A DNA stretch of 64,000 bases from Achromobacter pulmonis (GTDB lineage: Bacteria > Pseudomonadota > Gammaproteobacteria > Burkholderiales > Burkholderiaceae_B). Both the position numbers and the translations under genes were made by a program. This document shows, in pieces, positions 8,453 to 16,460 of the stretch (positions are counted from its first letter, which is position 1; each line of letters begins with the position of its first letter). Where the stretch lies: assembly GCF_902859765.1 (NCBI RefSeq), contig NZ_CADIJV010000007.1, positions 62,001 through 126,000 on the forward strand, in the 5' to 3' direction. Below the pieces are notes generated by a model. It worked only from the letters and a program-made list of their open reading frames with translations, was not told the origin of the DNA and searched no databases.

Positions 8453-9268
8453 CTAGGATTCCCGCCGCGGCGGTCGATGCAGCATCGCCACGTGCGATGA
8501 ACCCTGCCACTTGGGATAGCGGTCCAGCACCGCGGGGTCATGCCCCGGCACTACGTGCTGCTCGGACTGCGCCGCGCCATACAGCTTGGCGTAGCCGGAC
8601 AGCATCCGGGCCGTTTCATAGACGATCGGAAACGGCCTGCCCTGCCCCATGTTTTCGTAATAATGGCTGGCGTCCGAGGCCAGCACCACCCAGCCGCGTT
8701 CGGTATGCACCCGAACCGCCTGCAGGCCTTTGGTGTGGCCGCCGATATGCAGCAGTTCCATGCCCGGCAGCAACGTCCCGTCGCCATCATGGAAGTCCAC
8801 CCGGCCGTCGTAGACGCGCCGTACCAGCGTGACCACATCCTCCACCGCGTAGGCATGCCGCAGCGGTTCGAAGCACATGCAACGGCCGGTGGCGTAGTCG
8901 AGTTCGTCGTCCTGCACATGAAAACGCGCGTTGGGTAGCAGGTCCAGATTGCCCGCGTGGTCGTAATGCAGGTGGGTCAGCACCACGTGCTGCACGGCTT
9001 CGGGCTGCACGCCCAGCGGCGCCAGGGCCGCGATGGGGCACTGGATCAGTTCGCGCCGCCGCAAGCGCGCCATGTCGGCATTGAAACCCGTGTCCACCAG
9101 GACCACATGGCCCGCGCCGCGTATCAGCCACACGAAGAAGTCCATGGGCATGTCGCCGTCGTGCGGATCGCCGCCCAGGAAGTTGTCGCGGCGCTGGCGC
9201 GGCATCCGCGCGTAGCGGATGGCATACACCTCGTATTGCGGAACCGCGGTTTGCATTGCCACGCTCAT
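8453..9268 (-). CDS. Metallo-beta-lactamase-fold hydrolase, N-acyl homoserine lactonase family
   Basis: 271 residues. The dinuclear metal site is complete: HLHYDH at residues 99-104, His178 in GGHTK, Asp199 in ASDASHYYEN and His243 in PGHDP. The spacing and the DASHYYEN stretch resemble the AiiA/AttM lactonase group. The start MSVAMQTAVP is one base after the stop of the upstream livF-like gene, so the gene is last in the ABC operon. Its substrate is therefore more likely a lactone or ester carried or made by that operon than a quorum signal, though quenching cannot be excluded. The longer frame upstream overlaps livF and is rejected. Confidence 0.82.
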   Translation of the reverse strand: MSVAMQTAVPQYEVYAIRYARMPRQRRDNFLGGDPHDGDMPMDFFVWLIRGAGHVVLVDTGFNADMARLRRRELIQCPIAALAPLGVQPEAVQHVVLTHLHYDHAGNLDLLPNARFHVQDDELDYATGRCMCFEPLRHAYAVEDVVTLVRRVYDGRVDFHDGDGTLLPGMELLHIGGHTKGLQAVRVHTERGWVVLASDASHYYENMGQGRPFPIVYETARMLSGYAKLYGAAQSEQHVVPGHDPAVLDRYPKWQGSSHVAMLHRPPRRES

Positions 9269-9269
9269 T

Positions 9270-9983
9270 TCAGATTCCCAGATAGGCTTTCTGCACGAAG
9301 GGGTCGGCCAGCAGCTCGGCGCCCGTGCCGCTGCGCACCACCTCGCCATGCTCGAACGCATGGGCCTGATGCGCCAGGCGCAGCGCCAGCCGCGCGTTCT
9401 GCTCGACCAGCACAATGGCGATGCCGCTGTCGCGGTTGATGCGCTGGATGGCGCCCGCGATCTCGGCCACGATCTTGGGCGCGATGCCCAACGAGGGCTC
9501 GTCCAGCATCAGCAGACGGGGTTGCGCCATCAACGCGCGGCCGATCGCCACCATCTGCTGTTCGCCGCCGGACAATGAGCCCGCCAACTGTGCGCGGCGC
9601 TCCTGCACACGGGGAAACAAGGTGTAGATTTCGTCCAGCCGCGCGCGCACGCGACTGCCCGGCCGGACCCCATGCGCGCCTGCCATCAGGTTATCCAGCA
9701 CCGTCATGCGGCCGAACAGGCGCCGCCCTTCGGGCGACAACGCCAGCCCGGCCGACACCCGCGCCGCCGAACCCAGCCGCGCGATGTCCCGCCCTTCAAA
9801 CGCAATGCGCCCGCCCGCGGCCGGCGCCAGGCCGATCAGCGCTTTCAGCGTGGAGCTTTTCCCCGCGCCATTCGAGCCGACCAGCGCGACGATCTGGCCT
9901 TGTTCAACAGTGAAGCTGATGCCGCGCACGGCCTCCAGCGGCCCGTATCGAACCGTCAGGTCCTGGACTTCAAGCATGGGCAT
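9270..9983 (-). CDS. livF: ABC transporter ATP-binding protein, LivF type
   Basis: 237 residues. Walker A GSNGAGKS, signature LSGGEQQM, Walker B RLLMLDEPS and the H-loop region EQNARLALRLAHQAHAFEHG, as in LivF. It is one of two ATPases that power a branched-chain-amino-acid-type (HAAT) importer. Its start overlaps the end of livG by 14 bp, and its stop is one base before the lactonase-like gene. The family also carries amides, urea and aromatic or short-chain acids, so the gene name indicates type, not substrate. Confidence 0.92.
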   Translation of the reverse strand: MPMLEVQDLTVRYGPLEAVRGISFTVEQGQIVALVGSNGAGKSSTLKALIGLAPAAGGRIAFEGRDIARLGSAARVSAGLALSPEGRRLFGRMTVLDNLMAGAHGVRPGSRVRARLDEIYTLFPRVQERRAQLAGSLSGGEQQMVAIGRALMAQPRLLMLDEPSLGIAPKIVAEIAGAIQRINRDSGIAIVLVEQNARLALRLAHQAHAFEHGEVVRSGTGAELLADPFVQKAYLGI

Positions 9984-10752
9984 AGTCGGGCGCTCCCAGA
10001 TAGGCTTCGATCACGGCGGGGTTGTCGCGGATGGCTTGCGGCGTGCCCTCGGCGACTTTCTCGCCTTGCACCAGCACGACGATGCGATGGCAGAGTTCCA
10101 TGACCAGCGCCATGTGATGCTCCACCAACAGCATCGTCAACCCTTCCTCGGATTGCAGGCGGCGCAGTAGGCGCCCCAGCTCGTTGCATTCTTCGTGGTT
10201 CAGCCCCGCCGCCGGCTCGTCCAACAGCAACATGCGCGGACGGCAGGCCAGCGCGACGGCGATGCCCAGTTTTTTCTGCAAGCCATAGGCCAGCGACCCG
10301 GCCGCCGCGTCGCGCCAGCCCTGCAGATCAAGCAGGTGCAGCAGCCGGTCCACTTCGCGCTCGGCCTGCGAGGCCGACAACAAGTCCTGGTCACGCCCGG
10401 CCAGATGGCGCAGCCACGAATTTCGAATGCGCGACAGCATGCCGCGCCGAATGTTCTGGGCCACCGTGGCCTCGGGATAGGTGGAAGTGGATTGAAATGT
10501 GCGCGCCAGCCCCTGCACCACCACACGGCTGGGTGGGCCGCCGGAAATGTCGCGGCCATCGAAATGCACCGACCCGGCCGACGGCGGCATCGTACCGCTG
10601 ATGACGTTGAACGCCGTCGTCTTGCCCGCGCCGTTGGGCCCGATCAGGCCGACAATTTCGCCCGGGGCGACGGCGAAGCTGACATCGCGCAAGGCCGCCA
10701 ACCCGCCAAAGCTGCGCGACATGCCCTGCACCTTCAATAGAGGCTGGTTCAT
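9970..10752 (-). CDS. livG: ABC transporter ATP-binding protein, LivG type
   Basis: 260 residues from MNQPLLKVQGMSRSFGG. Walker A GPNGAGKTTAFN, signature LAYGLQKKL (a LivG-type variant of LSGGQ), Walker B RMLLLDEPAAGLN and a conserved VEHHMALVMELCHRIVVL. The start overlaps the end of livM by four bases (ATGA). The much longer frame reading upstream is antisense or out of frame to livM and is not used. Confidence 0.92.
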   Translation of the reverse strand: MNQPLLKVQGMSRSFGGLAALRDVSFAVAPGEIVGLIGPNGAGKTTAFNVISGTMPPSAGSVHFDGRDISGGPPSRVVVQGLARTFQSTSTYPEATVAQNIRRGMLSRIRNSWLRHLAGRDQDLLSASQAEREVDRLLHLLDLQGWRDAAAGSLAYGLQKKLGIAVALACRPRMLLLDEPAAGLNHEECNELGRLLRRLQSEEGLTMLLVEHHMALVMELCHRIVVLVQGEKVAEGTPQAIRDNPAVIEAYLGAPDYAHA

Positions 10753-11723
10753 TGGGACTCCTTGTGCCGGCGCGCCTGCCACGGACCCGGCAGGCCGGCC
10801 AGGCCCGCCGGTAGAAAACGCAGGATCAGGATCAGCGCCGCGCCATAGAAAATGTGCTGCGTCTGCACCGCGCCGCGAAACAGTTCGGGCAGCGGCGTCA
10901 GCACCATCGCGCCGATCAGCCCGCCCCATACCGATCGGCGGCCGCCGATGACCAGCATGATGATGAAGCCGATGGAAATGCTGGCGTTGAACGACTCCGG
11001 CGAGACATATCCCACATAGCGCGCCTGCAAGGCGCCGCCGACCGCCGCCAACGCGCAGCCGGCCACGAAGGCGCACAGCTGGATGCGATGCACGCCAAGG
11101 CCAGTGGATTCGGCCAGCGCGGGGTTTTCCGCCACGGCGTCGATGGCTTGGCCGAACGGCTGCCTCGCCATCACGCGCAAGAGCGCCACCGACGCCAGGG
11201 CCACGCACAACGCCAGGCCGTAGAAGCTGGCGCGCGTATCGAACACCATACCCGCCAGCGCGGCCGGCGGGATGCTGGCGATGCCGTTGGCGCCACCCGA
11301 CCACGACGAGCCGTCCAGCAGGATCAACCGCACCAGTTCCCCGAACGCGAACGTCACCAGCACGAAATAGACGCCCTTCAAGCGCAGGATGATTGCGCCC
11401 AGCGTCAGCGCCACCAACGCAGTCAACGCCACGCCGGCCAACGCGGCGGGCAGAAAGCTCCATCCCAGATAGCGTGCGGCCAGCACCGAGCCATAGGCGC
11501 CCAGCGCGACGAAGGCCGCGTGCCCGAGCGACAACTGCCCGCAGCGCGCGATCAGCGCCAAGCCGTTGACGATCAGCACGTTCAGGCACGTCAGTACCGC
11601 CAGATGCTGAACGAACGGCCCGGCGAACCAGGGCGCGAACGCCGCCACAGCCAACGCGGCCCACAACAGCCAGCGTAATGGCGCGGGCCGCGCCACACCG
11701 GCTTCAAGCGAAATGTCCGTCAT
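10749..11723 (-). CDS. livM: Branched-chain amino acid-type ABC permease, LivM
   Basis: 324 residues, polytopic, with the LivM signature GQLSLGHAAFVALGAYGS near residue 63. The EAA-like coupling region VDAVAENPALAESTGLGVHRIQLCAFVAGCALAAVGGAL follows around residues 188-226. Its start is 3 bp after the end of livH. It forms the membrane channel with LivH. Confidence 0.92.
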   Translation of the reverse strand: MTDISLEAGVARPAPLRWLLWAALAVAAFAPWFAGPFVQHLAVLTCLNVLIVNGLALIARCGQLSLGHAAFVALGAYGSVLAARYLGWSFLPAALAGVALTALVALTLGAIILRLKGVYFVLVTFAFGELVRLILLDGSSWSGGANGIASIPPAALAGMVFDTRASFYGLALCVALASVALLRVMARQPFGQAIDAVAENPALAESTGLGVHRIQLCAFVAGCALAAVGGALQARYVGYVSPESFNASISIGFIIMLVIGGRRSVWGGLIGAMVLTPLPELFRGAVQTQHIFYGAALILILRFLPAGLAGLPGPWQARRHKESQ

Positions 11724-11726
11724 GAC

Positions 11727-12596
11727 TTATGCCTCCCCCCGGCCCAGCAGCCCCTTGGGCCGCACGACCAACATCACGATTACGATAGCGAAGATCAGCA
11801 TGTCCGCCGTGCTGCTGTCGAACAGCAGACTGCCATAGCTTTCCGCCAGGCCCAGCGCCAGGCCCGCGAAGGCGGCGCCCGGAATGCTGCCCAGCCCGCC
11901 CAGGATCACCACGATGAACGCCTTGAGCAGCGGCGTGCCGCCCACGAACGGCGACACCGAAAACAGCGGCGCCATCAGCGCGCCGGCCACCGCCGCCAGC
12001 CCCACCCCCAGGCCGAAGCCCAGCGGGTAATAGATGCGCGAGCGGATGCCCTGGATGCCGGCGATTTCGAAGTCCTCGACCACGGCCCGCAGCGCGCGGC
12101 CCGGCCTGGAATGGCGCAGGAAGCCGTACAGCAAAGCCAGCGCCAGCAAGGCGAACACCACCACATACACACGCGACAACGGCACGACCAGCTTGCCCAT
12201 GCGGGCGGTGCCCTGCGCCACCGCGGGCATGGACAAGGGGTCGGGGCCAAAGAACATCAGGGCCAGGTTTTGCAGGATCATCGCCAGGCCGATCGTGGCG
12301 ATCATGCCGTTCAGCTCATCCCGGCGAAACGGCTTGAGCACACCCCATTCCAGCACCGCGCCGCCGGCCACCGCCAAGACGAAGGTCAGCGCCATGGCGG
12401 GCAGGAACGAAAAGCCCGCCTGGGTCGTCAGGTAATAGGCGCCAAAGGCGCCCAGCATGTAGAACTCGCCATGCGCGAAGTTCACCATGCGCATCACGCC
12501 GAACACCAGCGTGAAGCCCACGGCCATCAACAGATACAGCAGTCCCACGATAAGACCGTTTATCGTGGCCTGCGTCAGCAGAATGCTCCAATCCAC
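11727..12596 (-). CDS. livH: Branched-chain amino acid-type ABC permease, LivH
   Basis: 289 residues with about eight hydrophobic segments. Family marks: GLLYLLMAVGFTLVFGVMRMVNFAHGEFYMLGAF near the N terminus and FIVVILGGLGSIPGAAFAGLALGLAESYG near the C terminus. It is 18 bp downstream of the solute-binding-protein gene and upstream of livM, the standard order. Confidence 0.93.
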   Translation of the reverse strand: MDWSILLTQATINGLIVGLLYLLMAVGFTLVFGVMRMVNFAHGEFYMLGAFGAYYLTTQAGFSFLPAMALTFVLAVAGGAVLEWGVLKPFRRDELNGMIATIGLAMILQNLALMFFGPDPLSMPAVAQGTARMGKLVVPLSRVYVVVFALLALALLYGFLRHSRPGRALRAVVEDFEIAGIQGIRSRIYYPLGFGLGVGLAAVAGALMAPLFSVSPFVGGTPLLKAFIVVILGGLGSIPGAAFAGLALGLAESYGSLLFDSSTADMLIFAIVIVMLVVRPKGLLGRGEA

Positions 12597-12614
12597 GTGG
12601 CATCCCCCGCCGCG

Positions 12615-13778
12615 CTAGCGGCATCCCTCGACGGTGCAGCGCGCGCGGATCACCTCGCGGCCATCCTTGACTTCGGCCACGTAGAACGGCGCGTTCAACT
12701 GGTGGTTGATGCCGTACCTGGCCTTGCCCGTCCAGCTCAGCTTGCCCAGCGCACCTTGAAAGCCTTCCAGTTTCTCCAGCTCGACGCGCACGCGGTCCGT
12801 GTCCTCGACGGTGCCGGCGCGGCGCATGGCTTCGAACAGCATGTTGGTGCCGTCATAGAAGGCCGGGCTGAAACCGTTCATCGCGTGCTTGTACTTGGCG
12901 GCATAGCGCTCGGCATAAGCCTTGGTTTCCGGCAGTTCCGGATCAATCGGCGTATGCACCAGCATGCCCTCGGTGGCCGCCTTGCCGGCCACGTTCACGA
13001 TTTCCTGCGTGGCGGGGCCGCCAGTGCGCACGATGCGCCCTTCGAACCCCAGTTCCCGCGCCTGCTTGACGATCAGGCCGGCGGTGGTGGGTGAATTGCC
13101 GTCCAGTTCGATGGCGTCAATGCCGCGCGCCATCATGCGCGTCAACACCGGCACGAAATCGACCCGGTCGCGTTCGAAGAACTCCTTGACGGACAAGGCC
13201 GCGCCCGCCTTCTTGTAGGCCCCTTCCAGGTCGAGCGCAATCTGCTGCCCGGTTTCGTCGTTCGGGAACAGCGCGCCCACCTTGCGCAGGCCTAGCGACT
13301 TGACCAGCCAGTCGATCTGCGGCTGCGACACCTCGGCGGTCGTCACGTTCGGGCGGAAGGTAAAGGGCTTGTCCGCGGCCAGCGCCTTGGTGGTAAAGCC
13401 CAAAGTCATGACGATCACCTTGTTCTTTTCCGTCATGGGCTGGATCGCCAGCACCGGCGCCGATCCGACCGGGCCGATCACGTAGCGCACCTTGTCCTCG
13501 AACACCAGGCGGTTGGCCACGGTGACGGCTTCATTGGCCTGGTACTTGTCGTCATAGGCCACCACCTGCACCCGGTACTTCTTGCCGCCGACGTCCAGTC
13601 CGCCCGCTTCATTCACCTGGTCCGCCGCAATCTCGGCGGCGTTCTTCATTCCCTGCCCCCAGGCGGCGCCCGCGCCGGACAGCGTGACCAACGCGCCAAG
13701 CTTCAGCGTCTCTTGCGCCTGCGCGGCGGGAACTGCGGCCAGGGCGAAGATGCCGGCCAGAATGATCGGATAACGCAT
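12615..13778 (-). CDS. ABC transporter substrate-binding protein (LivJ-like, type 1 fold)
   Basis: 387 residues with a cleavable signal MRYPIILAGIFALAAVPAAQAQ. The mature part has the two-lobed periplasmic-binding type 1 pattern: LGALVTLSGAGAAWGQGMKNAAEIAADQVNEAGGL, then DDKYQANEAVTVANRLV, then VIGPVGSAPVLA. A C-terminal Cys pair (RCTVEGCR) could form a disulfide. It delivers the ligand to LivHM. The context (SCP2-like protein, two hydrolases, nearby aldehyde dehydrogenase) points to a carboxylate, ester or lactone rather than leucine. Confidence 0.9.
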   Translation of the reverse strand: MRYPIILAGIFALAAVPAAQAQETLKLGALVTLSGAGAAWGQGMKNAAEIAADQVNEAGGLDVGGKKYRVQVVAYDDKYQANEAVTVANRLVFEDKVRYVIGPVGSAPVLAIQPMTEKNKVIVMTLGFTTKALAADKPFTFRPNVTTAEVSQPQIDWLVKSLGLRKVGALFPNDETGQQIALDLEGAYKKAGAALSVKEFFERDRVDFVPVLTRMMARGIDAIELDGNSPTTAGLIVKQARELGFEGRIVRTGGPATQEIVNVAGKAATEGMLVHTPIDPELPETKAYAERYAAKYKHAMNGFSPAFYDGTNMLFEAMRRAGTVEDTDRVRVELEKLEGFQGALGKLSWTGKARYGINHQLNAPFYVAEVKDGREVIRARCTVEGCR

Positions 13779-13827
13779 AATGCCTCCTGTGGATCGCGGG
13801 CAGTGCCTGCCCGTCGGTAATGCCGCT

Positions 13828-14676
13828 CTATAGGCCGGCGATGGCGTCCAGCACCGGCATGATGTAGCCGCGAAACTGCTGTGGACTTTCGCTCATGGGG
13901 AAATGCCCCAATTCGCGCATGACAGTGACCTGCGCGCCGGGAATGCCGGCGGCAGTGCGCAAGGTGTCTTCGGGTGTGCATGAAAAGTCATACTCGCCCG
14001 TCAACAGGAACAGGGGACAACGATCGGTGCGGATGCCGCCCAGCCGCCCCCGCAAATCGCCGTCCACGCGGTAGAAATAAAGGTCGCCGCGAAACACGCC
14101 GGGGCCGCTCTGCATGTACTGCCACAAGGTTTCGTGGCGATAGACCGCCGGGGACTGCGGCGCGACCAGCCCGGACACCAGGGCGGCGCAGACCTCGCCG
14201 CCATGGACGTCGCCGCGATGCAGCCACGACGTGTCGTACCAAGGCTGCTGGAAATCGGCCGCCTCGACCCCGATCAGCGCACGAAAACGATCCGCGTGCT
14301 GATGCGCCAGTTGCAACACGATGCGCCCGCCGATCGAGCAGCCGATCAGCGCCGGGCGATCCAGCGCCAGGGCCTGGCAGAACGCCATCACGGTCTCCAC
14401 ATAACGTTCAGTGGACAGGCGGTATTCCTCATCCTGCCAGCCGGGCGGCGGATAGGACTTGCCGTGCCAGGGCATGTCGAAAGCGATGACGCGATAGCGC
14501 GACGTGATGTCCGCATCGCACATCATGTGGCGATACTGGCGGCTGTCGGCGCCGGCGGTATGCAGGCAGACCAGCGGAATGCCCGCGCCGGCCTCCTCGA
14601 AGTAGACGCGGCAAGGCTTGCCGCCGATGTCGACGGACAGATAGCGGCCGACGATGGGTTCCAGCGCGGCGTTCAT
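13828..14676 (-). CDS. Alpha/beta hydrolase
   Basis: 282 residues. Oxyanion region LHTAGADSRQYRH, nucleophile elbow GCSIGG with Ser113, acid in TGEYDFSCTPED, and His in ELGHFPMSESP. The Asp in FDMPWHGKS fits the general fold. Cytoplasmic. The start overlaps the stop of the SCP2-like gene by four bases, so the two are translationally coupled. It probably hydrolyses the imported compound or a derivative; the reaction is not fixed by sequence. Confidence 0.87.
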   Translation of the reverse strand: MNAALEPIVGRYLSVDIGGKPCRVYFEEAGAGIPLVCLHTAGADSRQYRHMMCDADITSRYRVIAFDMPWHGKSYPPPGWQDEEYRLSTERYVETVMAFCQALALDRPALIGCSIGGRIVLQLAHQHADRFRALIGVEAADFQQPWYDTSWLHRGDVHGGEVCAALVSGLVAPQSPAVYRHETLWQYMQSGPGVFRGDLYFYRVDGDLRGRLGGIRTDRCPLFLLTGEYDFSCTPEDTLRTAAGIPGAQVTVMRELGHFPMSESPQQFRGYIMPVLDAIAGL

Positions 14677-15068
14677 GCTTGCGCCTCGCGGCCGGTGGCC
14701 AGCAGGTCCTTGACGAACTGCAAGTGCGCCATCAGCGGCTGCAGGTTGCCTTCGATGGCCAGTTCGCCGCGCTTGCTCAACGCGAAGATGTCATGCCAGC
14801 CCGCTTCCGGCACGGCTTGCCAGAAGCGCGACCAGGCGTCTGCGCCGGCGCGCAGCGATACATCGCAGGAAGGCAGCGGCGCGGCGGGCGTGTCGGCGGC
14901 GATGACGCGGCCGTCGCGGATGCGGACCAGCAGCGGTACGGCGCCGACGCCCAGCAGCAGGTCCATATCGACCTGACGCGGCCGCGAGAACGACAGCGCG
15001 CGGCTTCGGAAGCGGTGCGCAAGCTGCGCGTCGGACGCATGCCGCGCTGCCATGGCGTGGTTATTCAT
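14673..15068 (-). CDS. SCP2-like small protein
   Basis: 131 residues from MNNHAMAARHASDAQL. The central part, LLLGVGAVPLLVRIRDGRVIAADTPAAPLPSCDVSLRAGADAWSRFWQ, followed by ALSKRGELAIEGNLQPLMAHLQFVKDLL, resembles the SCP2 sterol-carrier fold, which binds hydrophobic ligands in a tunnel. This start is chosen because GGGAAGAGACA precedes it; upstream codons run through the operator region. It is first in the ABC operon, directly downstream of the AGAACG-type palindromes at 15102-15132. Fold call moderate, function unknown. Confidence 0.65.
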   Translation of the reverse strand: MNNHAMAARHASDAQLAHRFRSRALSFSRPRQVDMDLLLGVGAVPLLVRIRDGRVIAADTPAAPLPSCDVSLRAGADAWSRFWQAVPEAGWHDIFALSKRGELAIEGNLQPLMAHLQFVKDLLATGREAQA

Positions 15069-15101
15069 TGTCTCTTCCCACCTATGTTCGCTCTTATTTT
15101 T

Positions 15102-15132
15102 AGAACGTATATTCTTTCTGCCAGAACATTCT
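15102..15132. promoter_or_regulatory. Palindromic operator pair upstream of the ABC operon
   Basis: AGAACGTATATTCT (15102-15115) and AGAACATTCT (15123-15132) are both inverted repeats built on AGAA/TTCT arms. They lie 34-64 bp before the SCP2-like start. A 12-of-14 match to the first one, AGAACGATTATTCT, is found at 16349-16362. The IclR regulator at 18901 is the likely binder (inference). Confidence 0.6.
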
Positions 15133-15321
15133 AAGTATCGAAAACTCCCCGTGTCAACACGGGGAAAATCCGAGCCGAACCTTATCCCGGTGGCAGCGCC
15201 CGCCCATCGTCCGCCCGCATCAACGGGCAATCCGTCACGTCCCGCACGGCGTCAACGCGCGGCCCCGCCACCATGGCACGGATACCGGGCATGCGCCCGG
15301 CAATCACGCGCCTCGTTGGGA

Positions 15322-16290
15322 TTACTGCGCGGCGACGGCGCCCGACGCCTTGACGGCCTGGCCCCACTTCTCCTGCTCGCGCGACATGAAGGCGGCGAAT
15401 TCCTGCGGCGTGCTGTTGACGACTTCGCCGCCCAAGCTTTCGAGGCGGGCCTGCATCGCGGGCGTGGCAACGATCTTGGACACGTCTTCATAGATGCGCT
15501 GCGCCTGCGCCGGCGGCAGCGACGCCGGCGCGAGCAGGCCGAACCACGTCGCCGCCTCGAAGCCGGGCATGCCTGCTTCCGCGAAGGTCGGCACGTCGCG
15601 CAGCGCCTGCACGCGCTTGCCGTTGGCCACCGCCAGCGCGCGCAGCTTGCCGGACTCGATCAACGGCAGCGCCGACGTGATCGTGGCCAGCATCATCTGC
15701 ACCTGGCCGCCGGCCAGGTCCGTAAAGGCCGGCGCGTCGCCGCGGTAAGGCACGTGCGTGATGCCCGACTTCGTGGCGATCTTGAAGAGCTCGCCGCTCA
15801 GGTGTTGCGCGGTGCCGTTGCCCGGCGACGCGAAGTTCACCGAGCCGCCGTTCTGTTTCAGGTAGGCCAGGAATTCCTGAAGCGTCTTGGCCGGCACCGC
15901 CGGGTTGACGACCAGCACCAGCGGCACCCGGGTGATCAGCGTGATGGGCGCGAAGTCCTTGACGGGATCGTAGTTGAGCTTTTTGTACAGATGGCCGCTG
16001 ATCGTGTGGGCCGACGTGGTCATGAACAGGGTGTAGCCATCGCCTGGCGCGCGCGCCACCGAACTGGCGCCGATCGTGGTGCCGGCCCCCGCGCGGTTTT
16101 CAACAATGACCGACTGGCCCCACGACTGCGTCAGCTTTTCGGCGACGGCGCGCGCCACCACATCGGTGGCGCCGCCGGCCGGATACGGCACGATCATCGA
16201 CACGGGTTTGGATGGATAGGAATCGGCGTGGGCCGTTCCCGCCAACAACGCCGTGGCACATGCCAGCGCGCGCAAGAAATTCCGATGCAT
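15322..16290 (-). CDS. Bug/TctC-family periplasmic solute-binding receptor
   Basis: 322 residues with signal MHRNFLRALACATALLAGTAHAD. Family marks: MIVPYPAGGATDVVAR, VENRAGAGTTIGASSVA, FASPGNGTAQHLSGELF and HVPYRGDAPAFTD. It is divergent from the aldehyde dehydrogenase across 170 bp that hold an AGAACGATTATTCT palindrome. This is the third orphan Bug receptor in the window. Downstream, CCGGGC-ATGC-GCCCGG (15285-15300) could fold as a hairpin but has no U tract. Confidence 0.9.
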   Translation of the reverse strand: MHRNFLRALACATALLAGTAHADSYPSKPVSMIVPYPAGGATDVVARAVAEKLTQSWGQSVIVENRAGAGTTIGASSVARAPGDGYTLFMTTSAHTISGHLYKKLNYDPVKDFAPITLITRVPLVLVVNPAVPAKTLQEFLAYLKQNGGSVNFASPGNGTAQHLSGELFKIATKSGITHVPYRGDAPAFTDLAGGQVQMMLATITSALPLIESGKLRALAVANGKRVQALRDVPTFAEAGMPGFEAATWFGLLAPASLPPAQAQRIYEDVSKIVATPAMQARLESLGGEVVNSTPQEFAAFMSREQEKWGQAVKASGAVAAQ

Positions 16291-16348
16291 TGAGTGGTCT
16301 CCTCTTGTCTTCGAATGACGGTCTGTTTATTCTTTCGTTCCTGTAGAC

Positions 16349-16362
16349 AGAACGATTATTCT
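16349..16362. promoter_or_regulatory. AGAACG-type palindrome in the divergent Bug/aldehyde dehydrogenase promoter
   Basis: AGAACGATTATTCT is an inverted repeat identical at 12 of 14 bases to the site at 15102-15115. A weaker reverse copy, GGAACGAAAGAATA on the opposite strand, lies about 20 bp away near 16328-16341. The position between divergent starts at 16290 and 16461 allows control of both. Confidence 0.6.
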
Positions 16363-16460
16363 ATTTTATATTTTTTCAGCCGCAGACTGTCAACGAATAA
16401 ATGCACGCCGGCTGCCAGCGTCCGCGCTGGAACATCCCAACAAGAGAGGAACATCACGTC

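Noticed and set aside
15123-15132. LexA (SOS) box
   Set aside because: AGAACATTCT lacks the CTGT-N8-ACAG pattern and is next to a longer palindrome shared with another promoter of the same gene cluster.
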